Origin: Patescibacteria group bacterium UBA6164 | GTDB taxonomy: Bacteria > Patescibacteriota > Gracilibacteria > BD1-5 > UBA6164 | Reading direction: 5' to 3' | Length of the DNA: 45,835 bases | Assembly (NCBI GenBank): GCA_002422305.1 | Contig: DIUG01000049.1 | Coordinates: forward strand, 1 to 45,835 | In this document: positions 10,077 to 19,756 of the stretch, piece by piece | How positions within the stretch are numbered: position 1 is the stretch's first letter | Layout of the letters: each line of letters starts with the position of its first letter | Made by a program: the position numbers and the translations under genes | The notes under the pieces: generated by a model | Seen by the model: only the letters and a program-made list of their open reading frames with translations | Told to the model about the DNA's origin: nothing | Databases searched by the model: none

Positions 10077-10438
10077 TTACTATCATCTGAGAATATATTT
10101 AATTAAGATAATAGCTTAATATAACAAAGGGCTAAAGCCCTCTGTTAACAAACTGATTTTAACTTTTGTGTAATATTTTGTCAACAGAGGGCTTTAGCCA
10201 AATACCATTAAGTTAAGAAATTATGTACTATGGTTTTAATCCCTCCCCCTTGCGGGTACTCCCTTTGAAAAAGGGAGATTAAAAAGGATTTATATTACTA
10301 ATCATATTATTTCTCCCTTTTACAAAGGGAGTACTCGAGGTACGAGAGGGAGGGATTAGAAAATATATACCTCTATTTCCCTTAACTTAATGGTATTTGG
10401 CTTTAGCCCTTTGAATAATTTATTTCAGTTGATAGTAA
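10077..10438. mobile_element. MITE-like palindromic element with terminal inverted repeats
   Basis: A 362-bp gene-free element between polA and htpX. The ends are inverted: TTACTATCATCTGAG at the left, and the reverse complement of TTACTATCAACTGAAAT at the right. Nested inside are further inverted pairs: CAAAGGGCTAAAGCC (about 10125) with GGCTTTAGCCCTTTG (about 10399), CCAAATACCATTAAG with CTTAATGGTATTTGG, and TTAATCCCTCCC with GGGAGGGATTA, each arm holding a CTCCCTTT/AAAGGGAG hairpin. No transposase is encoded, so it would depend on one elsewhere. The same terminal repeat reappears at the end of the window (45811-45835) and in part at 6214-6234. Confidence 0.75.
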
Positions 10439-10476
10439 CAAAATAAGGACTTTTTAAAATTTAATTTAAAAATAAT

Positions 10477-11394
10477 ATGTTTAAAAGAGTATTTTTGTTT
10501 TTAATAACAAATTTAGCAATAATAGTAGTTTTATCATTAGTTATAATGATAGTAGAAAATATTTTTGGTATAAAGGTAACTTCTTATGTATGATGAGGTT
10601 ATTTAGGATTATTTATTTTTGCTTTGATATTTGGTTTTGGTTGATCTTTTATAAGTTTAGCTATTTCAAAATGGATGGCTAAAAGAGCTTATTGAGTTAA
10701 GGTTATTTCTATAAATGATTATTATGATTTAAATTCTAAGCAAAAAATAGTTTTTGATGTAGTTAAAGATTTAGCTCAAAGAAATAATATTTATATGCCA
10801 GAAGTAGGTTTTTATAATTCTAAGGATCCAAATGCATTTGCTACTTGAGCTTCAAAAAATAGTAGTCTAGTAGCTGTTTCTAGTGGTTTGTTAGAATTAA
10901 TGGATAAAGATGCTATTGAATGAGTAATAGGTCACGAAATGGCTCATATATTGAATTGAGATATGGTAACTATGACATTATTACAATGAGTATTAAATAC
11001 TTTTGTAATATTTATATCTAGGGTTTTAGCTTGAATTGTAGATAATTTTTTAAATGGTGATAGGGAACAAAGCTGATGAAATTCTTGGGCCTATATGTGA
11101 TTATCTATATTATTTGAAATAGTTTTTTGAATATTAGCATCAATGATAACTATGTGGTTTTCTAGACATAGAGAATTTAGAGCTGATGCTTGAAGTGCAC
11201 AATTTGTATGAAAAAATAAAATGATAGCTTGATTAGAAGCTTTGAAAAGAATGCAAAAATATGCATCTTCTGATAATAGCGAACTTGCTACAATGAAAAT
11301 ATCAACAAAATGAAAACATTGATTAATGGCTTTATTTTCTTCTCATCCTGATTTAGATGATAGAATAAATGCTTTGAGAGAATTGAAAATATAA
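10477..11394 (+). CDS. htpX: HtpX-like M48 membrane metalloprotease
   Basis: 305 residues. Two N-terminal transmembrane segments precede the protease domain. The zinc site is GHEMAH (His153, Glu154, His157) and the third ligand is in the helix FRADAGSAQF, typical of M48 peptidases; a further hydrophobic stretch lies between. The closing SSHPDLDDRINAL matches the HtpX C-terminal motif (HP..RI..L). HtpX degrades misfolded membrane proteins with its active site facing the cytoplasm. The start codon lies 38 bp beyond the right end of the MITE-like element. The chorismate mutase gene follows after 16 bp, so the two are probably cotranscribed. Confidence 0.93.
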
Positions 11395-11410
11395 AAATTA
11401 ATAAAATTTA

Positions 11411-11686
11411 ATGGAATATAGCGAATTATTACAAATATATAGAGAACAAATAGATACACTAGATAAAGAAATTATATATTTATTTTCTAGAAGATTTCAA
11501 ATAGTAAAACAAATATGAATACTAAAAAAAGAAAATAATGCTGTAATACTACAAAAAGATAGATGGGAAAAATTGTTAAATGAAAATATAGAGGTATGAA
11601 AAGATTTAATGGTTCCAGAACAATTTATTAGAGATATTTGGGAAAAAATACACAAGGAAAGTTTGAAATTGGAAAAAGAAATATAA
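11411..11686 (+). CDS. Chorismate mutase type II (AroQ class) domain protein
   Basis: 91 residues, all helical, the length of a free AroQ chorismate mutase domain. YREQIDTLDKEIIYLFSRR then KQIGILKKEN and KDRWEKLL align with the E. coli PheA mutase domain. The active-site basic residues fall at the same numbers: Arg11, Arg28, Lys39 and Arg51. The residue equivalent to Asp48 is Gln and that for Glu52 is Trp, so catalysis is plausible but unproven. The enzyme converts chorismate to prephenate, yet CPR genomes usually lack the shikimate pathway and no other gene of it is in the window. A moonlighting or scavenging role is possible. Confidence 0.75.
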
Positions 11687-11702
11687 AATTTAATTAAAAA
11701 AT

Positions 11703-11730
11703 TTGACTTGAATTAAAATCTAAATAATAT
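11703..11730 (+). promoter_or_regulatory. Promoter of the T-box/pemK-like/glyS unit
   Basis: TTGACT at 11703-11708, spacer of 16, TAATAT at 11725-11730. Transcription should begin around 11737, just before the stem I of the T-box leader. Confidence 0.75.
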
Positions 11731-11736
11731 GAAAAA

Positions 11737-11900
11737 GTAATATTAATCTTTTAAGATAGAGTGATGGTAAAACTTAGGAGAAGATTATATTTACATAAAG
11801 TGTCTTTCTTTATAGAAAGAAATTTGGGTGGAACCGTTCTTAAAATAATAAAAGAACCCCGAAGACTTGTATTTTTACGAGTTTTCGGGGTTTTATAGTT
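11737..11900 (+). ncRNA. T-box riboswitch (probably tRNA-Gly responsive)
   Basis: A short T-box leader of about 160 bases. Stem I is small: AATCTT (11745-11750) pairs with AAGATT (11781-11786), with GATG inside and a GGA specifier candidate at 11777-11779. Stem III is TCTTTCT/AGAAAGA (11803-11820). The T-box GGGTGGAACCG is at 11826-11836. The antiterminator forms from GTTCTT (11836-11841) with AAGAAC (11852-11857) and GGG (11826-11828) with CCC, leaving the classical seven-base bulge TGGAACC. The competing terminator is ACCCCGAA..TTCGGGGT plus T-run (11857-11895). The bulge TGGA pairs with a tRNA end UCCA, i.e. discriminator U73, as in bacterial tRNA-Gly. This matches glyS downstream. Confidence 0.88.
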
Positions 11901-11921
11901 TTTTTAATTTTTATTATATTT

Positions 11922-12386
11922 ATGGAAAAAACAGAAAATTTATTTGATGAATGGAATAAGGAAAAAATATTTATTGAACTTAACAATAAAATAAAGAGAA
12001 ATGCAAAAAATGGGGAAATTTGGTTGGCTAAAATAGGTATAAATATATGATGAGAAATTTCAAAAGACTGAAAATTTGTCAGACCTGTTTTAATAGTTTC
12101 TACTTTTATGTGATGAGATTTAGTTTGAATAATTCCAATCACTACTAAATTTAATGATTCTTATGCTAAATTTTTATTAGAGATTTTGGAGTATGAAAAA
12201 TACTGATTAGATAAAAAAAGTTATCTATGTTTAAATCAGTTTAGGACAATTAGTTTAAAGAGACTAGAAAGTCGTATAAATTGATTTTATAGATGAAAAT
12301 ATCATAAAAAATTGATATCAAATTCTTTCATCAATATTGCTTTAGAAAAAATAATTTTACTAAATAAAAAAAGCACCCCAAAATAA
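11922..12386 (+). CDS. PemK/MazF-like protein
   Basis: 154 residues. After a 30-residue helical lead comes GEIWLAKIGINIGGE, then KFVRPVLIVSTF, GDLVGIIPITTKF, and KKSYLCLNQFRTISLKRL. These are the strand order and motifs of the PemK/MazF fold: G-E-I-W at the start, R-P-V-L-I-V, and the L-x-Q-x-R-x-I near the catalytic region. MazF-type toxins cut mRNA, but many single relatives without an antitoxin exist, and no antitoxin gene is next to it here. It lies between a T-box leader and glyS, so glycine shortage should raise its expression, which is an odd position for a toxin. A hairpin with GCACCCCAAAA follows its stop. Confidence 0.7.
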
Positions 12387-12419
12387 GAATATACTCTTTT
12401 GGGGGGGGGCTCCTTATAG
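12372..12419 (+). terminator. Hairpin with G9 tract between the PemK-like gene and glyS
   Basis: GCACCCCAAAA (overlapping the 3' end of the PemK-like CDS) can pair with CTTTTGGGG, and the outer GCACC with GGTGC. A run of nine G (12401-12409) is striking in this AT-rich sequence. There is no T-run right after it, so it may be a partial terminator, an mRNA processing site, or an assembly problem in a homopolymer. Confidence 0.4.
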
Positions 12420-12509
12420 GTGCACTATAATTAGTATTCAACTAATCTAATATTATTATATACTATTTTATTTTTATTGCAAATTTTTTAACTTTTAACA
12501 AAATAAATT

Positions 12510-13916
12510 ATGCAAAAAATTGTAGAACTAGCAAAGGCTAGATGATTTGTTTATTCTGGTAGTGAAATATATGGATGACTTGCTAATTCTTGGGATTATT
12601 GACCATATGGAACTATATTAAAAGAAAATATAAAATTTCTTTGGCAAAAAGAATTTATACAAAAGAGAGATGATATGATGGCTCTTGATAGTGCTATTTT
12701 GATGAATCCAAAAGTTTGGGTTGCAAGTTGACATGTAGGAGGATTTTCTGATCCTTTAATTGATGATAAAAATACATGAGAGAGATTTAGAGCAGATAAA
12801 TTACTTGAAGATTTGATAGAAAAAATAAGTGATATAGAAAGTTTTAAATCAAAATATTCTCTTAATAATCTAGTACCAGAATCTTGGACTCTTGAAAAAC
12901 AAACTGAAGTTATGAGATGAGAAAATGTACTAAATCCAAATACTCTAAAAGCATGAGATTGGACTGATGCAAAGAAATTTAATTTGATGTTTAAAACATA
13001 TCAATGAGTAAGTGAAGATAGTACAACTGAAATTTACATGAGACCAGAAACTGCTCAATGAATCTTTGTAAACTTTCCAAATATACTAAGAACAAGTAGA
13101 AGAAAACTACCTTTTTGAGTTTGACAAGTTTGAAAAGCATTTAGAAATGAGATAACTCCAGGTAACTTTATATTTAGAACTAGAGAGTTTGAGCAAATGG
13201 AAATAGAGTATTTTTGTGAACCATGAAAGGATCTAGAAGAACATGCAAAATGGAAAGATGCATGTAGTCAATTTTTATTAAAAACTATTTGAATAAAAGA
13301 AGAATCATTGAGATTGAGAGATCATGATAGTGATGAACTTTCTCATTATAGCAATGCTACAACAGATATAGAGTTTAAATTTCCTTTTGGATGGTGAGAA
13401 CTTTGGGGGATAGCTGATAGAACTGATTTTGATTTAAAAGCTCATATGAGAGAAAGTAAACAAGATATGTCATACTTTGATCCTATAAATAATAGAAAAT
13501 ATATACCATATGTTATTGAGCCATCTGTTTGATTAACAAGGCTTACTTTAGCTACATTATGTGATGCTTATACAACTGAAACTTTGCCAGATTGAGAAAC
13601 AAGAACATATTTTAAATTTGATCCAAAAGTTGCTCCAATAAAAGTTTGAGTATTACCAGTAGTAAAAAAATTAAATGATTTATGAAAACAAGTATATAAA
13701 CAATTAAGTGAAGATTTCTTTTGTGAGTATGATGATGTATGATCAATAGGAAAAAGATATGCAAGATTTGACGAAATAGGAACTCCATTTTGTGTAACTA
13801 TTGATAGTGAAAACTTTAATTCTTGAAAAGTAACAGTTAGATTTAGGGATAGTATGGAACAAGAACTTGTTGAATTGAGTGAATTGAATGAATTTTTGAG
13901 AAAGAAATTGAGATAA
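12510..13916 (+). CDS. glyS: Glycyl-tRNA synthetase (alpha2 type, class II)
   Basis: 468 residues, single-chain homodimeric GlyRS. It starts MQKIVELAKARGFVYSGSEIYGG, the typical beginning (RGF..pSSEIYGG). Class II motif 2 is GKAFRNEITP followed by FRTREFEQMEIEYF, and motif 3 is IEPSVGLTRLTLA. The anticodon-binding domain (KVGVLPVVKK, DDVGSIGKRYARFDEIGTPF) ends the protein. This enzyme is central here because glycine is also read from UGA by a special tRNA-Gly(UCA), so GlyRS must accept that tRNA as well as the normal ones. Expression is probably controlled by the T-box leader 600 bp upstream, through the PemK-like gene. Confidence 0.96.
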
Positions 13917-13946
13917 TTTTTGATAATATTTTCTAATTTATATAAT

Positions 13947-14930
13947 ATGATAATTAAAGCTAATGTTTTTGGTAGAATTGAACAATCACTTATTTTACTT
14001 AAAAATAATTTTTTAGATTTTTTTGTACCATTTTTTATTTATAATTTTATTTCTTTCCTTGTTTTTTGAGTAATATTTATGTCTTTTTGATTATCTATGA
14101 TTTGAAACATGGATATGAATACTGATTTTTTTCTATTTTTAAATAATCCTAAAATTGTTATTTTTATAGCTCTATGAATGATTTTATTTATTACATATTT
14201 ATTATTAATTATACCAGTGTTTTTAGGTTTACTAAAATCTATTAAACAAGCTATTAATAATGAACAAATAACTACAAAAAATAATATTTTTTATTGATTT
14301 TCAAATTTAATAAATTCATTTAAAACATATTGGTATATATTTGCCTATGTAGCATTAATTCCATCAATTATTTTTATTTTATGATGAATACTTTTAATTG
14401 CTTGATATTTTTTTAATGGATTAGATTTTTTAAAACAAATTTGATTATTTTTAATGATTGTATGATTAGTTTTATTTATAACTTTTAGTATTTACAGATG
14501 ATATAAAACGAGTTTTTCTATTTATTCAGCTGTAAATAATAATTCATTTACAAAAATTGATTTTATAAAAACAATATCATATACAAATAATAATTGGTGG
14601 AGAATATTTTGAAATTTTTTACTAGTTTTATTAATTATATTAACTGTATCTTCAATATTATCATGAATTTTTTCAACTGTTTCATTTAATAATAATATAG
14701 ATATATATTCTATAGAATCTATGGAAAATATAAAATCTCTAGCATCAAATTTTTCAATTGTTACTGAAAGTTTGTATTGATTTTTAAATACTACTATATC
14801 AACTATTTGAAAAATATTTTGAATAATTTTTACTTATCTATTTTATTTGAGATTAAAAGAAGAACAAGAGTTACCTATTATTATATGAACTAAAGAATCA
14901 ACAATAATTGAAAATAAAGTAGAATTATAG
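13947..14930 (+). CDS. Multi-pass membrane protein, unknown function
   Basis: 327 residues with about six long hydrophobic helices (around residues 30-60, 75-100, 135-165, 170-195, 230-255 and 280-305) and short polar linkers. I do not recognise the family; the layout is similar to glycerophosphodiester phosphodiesterase membrane domains or YesL-like proteins without a clear motif. It follows glyS after 30 bp on the same strand, so it may be the last gene of that transcript. A hairpin at 14952-15005 closes the unit. Stop is TAG. Very rich in Phe, Ile, Leu and Asn as expected from the base composition. Confidence 0.75.
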
Positions 14931-14951
14931 AAATTTTAAAAAAGATTTGCT

Positions 14952-15005
14952 AAAAATTCTTAAGTGTATAATATGTATATACTATTATTATTTAAGAATT
15001 TTTTT
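14952..15005 (+). terminator. Hairpin terminator before dprA
   Basis: AAAAATTCTTAA pairs with TTAAGAATTTTT across about 28 AT-rich bases. It ends one base before the dprA ATG at 15006, so the loop may also carry the dprA start of transcription (TATAAT-like at 14967-14972). Confidence 0.5.
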
Positions 15006-16076
15006 ATGGAAAAAAAAATTTATTTAGCAATGTTGCATAAAATAGGAATAAATCAAAAAAAGTTACATATTATTTTTAAAAATAATTCAGATTATAAAGA
15101 CTTTTTTGATAATTTATCATATAATATTTTATTTGATTTAAATTTTACTGATAAACAAATAGAATATATTTTAAAAGAAAAAAAAGAAATTGATATTAAT
15201 AAGATTAAAGAAAAATTAGAATCTAGAAATGTAAATATAGTAACAATAAATGATGAAAATTATCCTTATTTTTTGAAGCAAGTACCAAATTTTCCATATT
15301 TATTTTATTTGAGATGAAAAATAGATAATTCACCTAAAATAGCAGTTGTTTGATCTAGAAAAATTACTAGTTATTGAGAAAGTGCTATAGAAAAAATAGT
15401 ATGAGATATATCTAGTTATTTTACTATAATTTCTTGATGAGCTGCTTGATGTGATACAAAAGCTCATCAAGTTGCAATAAGTCATTGAAATAAAACTATA
15501 TCAATTATAGGAACTTGAATAGATATAGATTATCCTGTTTTAAATAAAAAACTATATGATAATATAGTTTTTACTGGTTGATGAATTATTTCTATATTTC
15601 CTATTTGAGAAGTATGAAATTCATATAATTTCCCTATTAGAAATGAAATAGTTGCATGATTATCTGTATGAGTTTTAGTTGTGGAAGCAAAAAGTAAATC
15701 TTGAACTTTGATTACTTCAAATTTAGCACTTGATTTATGAAAAGATTTATTTGCAGTTCCTTGAGATTTTTTTAAATTAAATAGTGAGTGATGCAATAAT
15801 CTTATAAAAAAATGAATGGCAAAACTAGTTACATGTTCCGAAGATATTTTAGTTGAATATAATATTTTAAGTAAAAATATAAATAAAAAAAGAATAGATT
15901 TTAGTGATTTATTAGAGGAAGAAATATATAATTTATTAATATTAGAATGACTTACTATTGATCAAATAGCAAATAAAATTTGAATAAGTGTTAGTGTTGT
16001 AAGTTTTAAATTAAGTATGCTTGAAATAAATAAATTAATTAAAAAAAATTATTGATGAAAATATGAAGTATTTTAG
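15006..16076 (+). CDS. dprA: DNA processing protein DprA (Smf)
   Basis: 356 residues. DprA loads RecA on single-stranded DNA taken up in natural transformation. The Rossmann-like core begins KIAVVGSRKITSYG (about residue 112), followed by SGGAAGCDTKAHQVAI, GTGIDIDYP, and FPIRNEIVAGLSVGVLVVEA with KSGTLITSNLAL, all DprA signatures; several glycines are TGA. A winged-helix domain (LTIDQIANKIGISVSVVS) closes the protein. I chose the ATG at 15006; an in-frame ATG at 14964 would add 14 residues encoded inside the preceding hairpin. Its presence fits DNA uptake, which is relevant to the cassette array in this window. Confidence 0.95.
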
Positions 16077-16169
16077 TTTTATAAAAATATTTTTAAGTTG
16101 ATTATTTTAAAAAAAAACTTAAAATAGTTAAGTAAAAATTTTACTTCTTTATTATAAAATAATAATTTT

Positions 16170-16967
16170 ATGGAAAATCTCATTTTTATAAAAATTGAAA
16201 TATATATACTTATATTATCATTTCTATATATACTTTATTATTCTTCTGCAAAAATCTTTGCTGTATATTTTAGGATTAGAAAAATTATAAAACCAGAAAA
16301 AATAGAAAATACAAAAAGTGCACTTAATAAAGTAAGTCTAAATACGGTTAATAGGGAATTGGTTCATAAAAAAACAGACGATTTAAAAATATCACATGAA
16401 AATAAAGAAAAGGTTTTAGATATTGTTAGGAGGGTGAAAATTAATTCTAATAAATGATATTATGATTTTTCAAAAAATTTAATAGTAGAATGATTAAGTA
16501 TAGATAAATATAATAGAGACTTAAATCTAGAATTAGCTTATATATATGAAAAAGAAAAAAAATATTTAAATGCTGAATATTTATATAAGGATTTATTAGA
16601 AGTTATAAAAGTTGATTTCGAAGTAATGAAAAAGTTATGATATGTACTAGCTTTACAAAATAAATTAGAAGAATCTTTGGAAATATATGAAACAATACAT
16701 AAAAAGAAAATGGCTGATGATGAAGTAATAGATATTTTAGCAGAACTTACATATAATTTAAGTGATTATAAAAAAGCTCTTAAATATTCTAATTTATACT
16801 TAGTTTCTAAGCCTAGAGATGTAGACAAACTTTTTATTAAGGCTAAATGTTTAGAAGAGTTAATGAAGCATCAAGAATCGCTACAAGTTTATAAAAGAAT
16901 ATTAGAATTACAACCTTATAATACTAGAGCAAAAGATATGGTTTCAGAGTTAGAAAAAAATGATTAA
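16170..16967 (+). CDS. Membrane-anchored TPR-repeat protein
   Basis: 265 residues. One transmembrane helix at about 8-30 is followed by a basic linker (RIRKIIKPEKIE) and then helical hairpins from about residue 95 on that follow the tetratricopeptide pattern: LELAYIYEKEKKYLNAEYLY, LGYVLALQNKLEESLEIYE, LAELTYNLSDYKKALKYS and AKCLEELMKHQESLQVYKRI. TPR proteins hold other proteins together. The repeats probably face the cytoplasm, given the basic residues after the anchor. It contains only a few TGA glycines. It lies between dprA and dnaB, with gaps of 93 and 122 bp. Confidence 0.85.
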
Positions 16968-17089
16968 TAAAATGAGTTTTTAACAATTCTCAATTAACAT
17001 TATTTAAACATAAAATTAGATTAATGATTTACTTTTATGTTTTTTTTTTTATTCTATTAATATATTTTAAAATTAATTAATATTAACTA

Positions 17090-18427
17090 ATGTTAAAAGT
17101 ACCTCCTCATTCATTAGAAGCTGAACAATCTGTTCTTTGAAGTATTTTGATTGATAAAGATTGTTTTATTACTATTTGAGATATGCTTAAGTATGAAGAT
17201 TTTTATACTGATTCCAACTCAACTATATTTAGTATTATTTTTGATTTATATAAACAAAGTAAACCTATTGATTTGATAACAGTTAGAGAAAAATTAGATG
17301 ATAAAAAATTATTAGACAAGATTTGATGAATAACATATTTAACAGAACTAACAGAGATAGTTCCTACAACGGCTAATATATTTGAATATGCTCAAATAGT
17401 AAAAAATAAATCTGTTCTTAGAAATTTACTTAAATGTTGAAATGAAATTATTTCTTATTGATATGATGAAGATAAACCAATAAATGAATTATTAGAAAAA
17501 ACCGAAAAATCTGTATTTAATGTTACTCAAGTTTTTATACAAAATAAATTAGTACATATAAATGATATTTTAGCTCAAAGATATGAAGAATTTGCTGAAA
17601 TTCATGAAAATCCAGAAGCAATAAAACAACATAGATTACAATTATGATTTAAAGATCTAGACCACAAAACATGATGAGTAAAATGATGAGATTTAATTAT
17701 ATTAGCTGCTAGACCAGCTATGTGAAAAACAGCATTTGCATTAAATTTAGCACAAAATGTTTGATTAAATAGAAAAAATGTAGCTATTTTTTCTTTAGAA
17801 ATGAGTAAAGAACAATTAACGGATAGAATGATTGCATCTGCTATGCAAATAGATAGTTGGAAATTAGCAAAATGAGAATTAGAAGATCATGAATTTGCAA
17901 AAATATGAGAAGCAATGGAAAAATTATCAGAAGTAAATATATATATAGATGATAGTGCTTGATGAAGCTTAACAGATTTAAAATCAAAATGTAGAAGACT
18001 TAAAATAGAATCATGATTAGATTTAATAATTATTGATTATCTTCAATTGATGAGTAATTGAAATTCTATGAATAGAGTACAAGAAATTTCAGAAATAAGT
18101 AGGTGACTAAAATCTCTTGCAAGAGAGCTTAATGTTCCAATAATTGCATTATCTCAACTTTCAAGAGCTGTAGAATCTAGACCAGATAAACGACCTGTTA
18201 TGTCTGATTTGAGAGAATCTTGAGCAATTGAACAAGATGCAGATATGATACTTATGATATATAGAGAAGAGTATTATGATGAATTTACAGAAAAAAAATG
18301 AATTACTGAAATATTTATGAGAAAAAATAGAAGTGGACCTATATGAACAATTGAACTTATGTTTAATAAAGATACTCAAAAATTTGTAGAAATAGAAAGA
18401 AATATACATCAACCAGATGAATATTAA
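17090..18427 (+). CDS. dnaB: Replicative DNA helicase DnaB
   Basis: 445 residues, normal for DnaB. The N-terminal domain opens VPPHSLEAEQSVLGSILID. The RecA-like motor has Walker A ARPAMGKTAFAL (Lys213; the glycine before it is TGA), SLEMSKEQL, Walker B LDLIIIDYLQLM, and ISRGLKSLARELNVPIIALSQLSR with the DLRESGAIEQDADMI arginine-finger region. It unwinds the replication fork as a hexamer. It has no intein. A T-rich terminator follows at once and then a double palindromic repeat. Confidence 0.97.
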
Positions 18428-18459
18428 AAAAGAAGATTTATTTTAATCTTCTTTTTTAT
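18428..18459 (+). terminator. Terminator of dnaB
   Basis: AAAAAGAAGATT and AATCTTCTTTTTT form a 12-bp stem with a TATTTT loop and a T-tail, directly after the dnaB stop. Confidence 0.8.
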
Positions 18460-18460
18460 C

Positions 18461-18566
18461 TCATAACTGACCCTTGAATTCCCTCTCTTACTTAAGAGAG
18501 GGAAGCTCATAAAAAATGTCGATCCTTTCTCTTATTTAAGAGAAAGGATTCAGGATTGAGTTATGA
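18461..18566. repeat. Double palindromic repeat element
   Basis: The outer arms are TCATAACT (18461-18468) and AGTTATGA (18559-18566). Inside are two hairpins, CCCTCTCTT/AAGAGAGGG (18481-18502) and CCTTTCTCTT/AAGAGAAAGG (18524-18547). The second is followed by ATTCAGG as in the copy at 6151-6182. Compensating base changes between copies keep the stems, so the structure seems to be selected. It separates the convergent dnaB and dus genes. Confidence 0.65.
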
Positions 18567-18587
18567 AAATTTTTTAATGTATGTAAT

Positions 18588-19595
18588 CTATACACTATCT
18601 TTCAAAAAATCTAATTCTCCTAATCATGGTTTTTTATCCAAATATTCACTAAATTCTTCTCTTATATCACTTAATATATTTTGTGTATTTAGAAAACTAT
18701 CAGTTGTTACTAGTCTTTTTCTATATAATTTTACTCAAGGAAAAAATTTTAAATATTGTACTAAATGTTTTCTTATTTCTAGGTTTCATTTTTTTTCTCA
18801 TTTAGTTTCTACTAATTTCATTGCATGAAATTCCATTTGATCTAGTAATTCTTTTAGTGTTGGATAATAATTTCACGGTAAAAAACACCATGGATTACCA
18901 AAACTTCATCTACCAATCATAAATCAATCTAGATTTTTTATTTTTTTCATTCAATCTTCATAATTTAATATATCTCAATTAGCTATAACCGGTATATTAA
19001 TATGTTTTTTTAATTCATATATTGGATCCAAATTTGCTATTCAAGTATAGGCTTGTTTTGCAGTTCTTCAATGAATTGTTATTAAATTTGCTCATGCTTT
19101 TTCTAATCATTTTACAAATTTTATTAAATCTTGTCATCAATCAAAACTTAGCCTTGTTTTTACAGATATTGGTAAATGTGTTGCTTCAGTCATTGCTTTA
19201 ACTATGTCAAAAGCTGTTTGTTCATTTATTAATAAACAAGATCAATGTCAGCTTCTTACTACTTTTTTAGCTGGACATCACATATTTATATCTATTCATG
19301 ATATATTATATATAGGATTTGATATTATCTTAGCTGCTTTTGCAAACATTTCTGGATCTTTTCAAAATATTTGAATAATTAATGGGGTTTCTGTTTTATT
19401 ATGAGTTAAAACTGAATCAGCTAAAAATTTAGAATGTACTAGTCAATCTGCACTATAAAATTCAGATACACAAATTATATTTGGTGCAATTTTTTTCATA
19501 GCTTGTCTATATGCACTATCTCAATAACCATCCATAGGAGCTAAAAATACAAGTTTTCAATTTTTTTCTATTTGATTTTTCCAAAAATCTTTCAT
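18588..19595 (-). CDS. dus: tRNA-dihydrouridine synthase
   Basis: 335 residues, a flavin enzyme reducing uridines in tRNA. The TIM-barrel motifs are LAPMDGYGDSAYRQ, SEFYSADGLV, DINMGCPAKKVV with the catalytic Cys, SVKTRLSFDGG, LITIHGRTAKQAY, IPVIANGDI and FMIGRGSFGNPW. The C-terminal helical region (RKHLVQYLKFFPGVKLYRKRL) matches the tRNA-binding domain of Dus. Which Dus class it belongs to cannot be told. It is convergent with dnaB and divergent from the gene at 19757. Stop is TAG. Confidence 0.95.
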
Positions 19596-19756
19596 TTATT
19601 TTAATATTAATTTTAAATTTTTCTAATTTTATTCAAAAAATAAAAAATTCAAAACTTTATTTAAGATTGTAAAAAATAACAAGTCAATAAAAAATATTTG
19701 TATTTTTATTATATAATATGATAAACTAATATTAGTTTAATATTTAATCATTTTCC

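Noticed and set aside
14964..15005. Earlier dprA start at 14964
   Set aside because: The added 14 residues are encoded by a hairpin terminator and are not like DprA; the ATG at 15006 gives the usual start.
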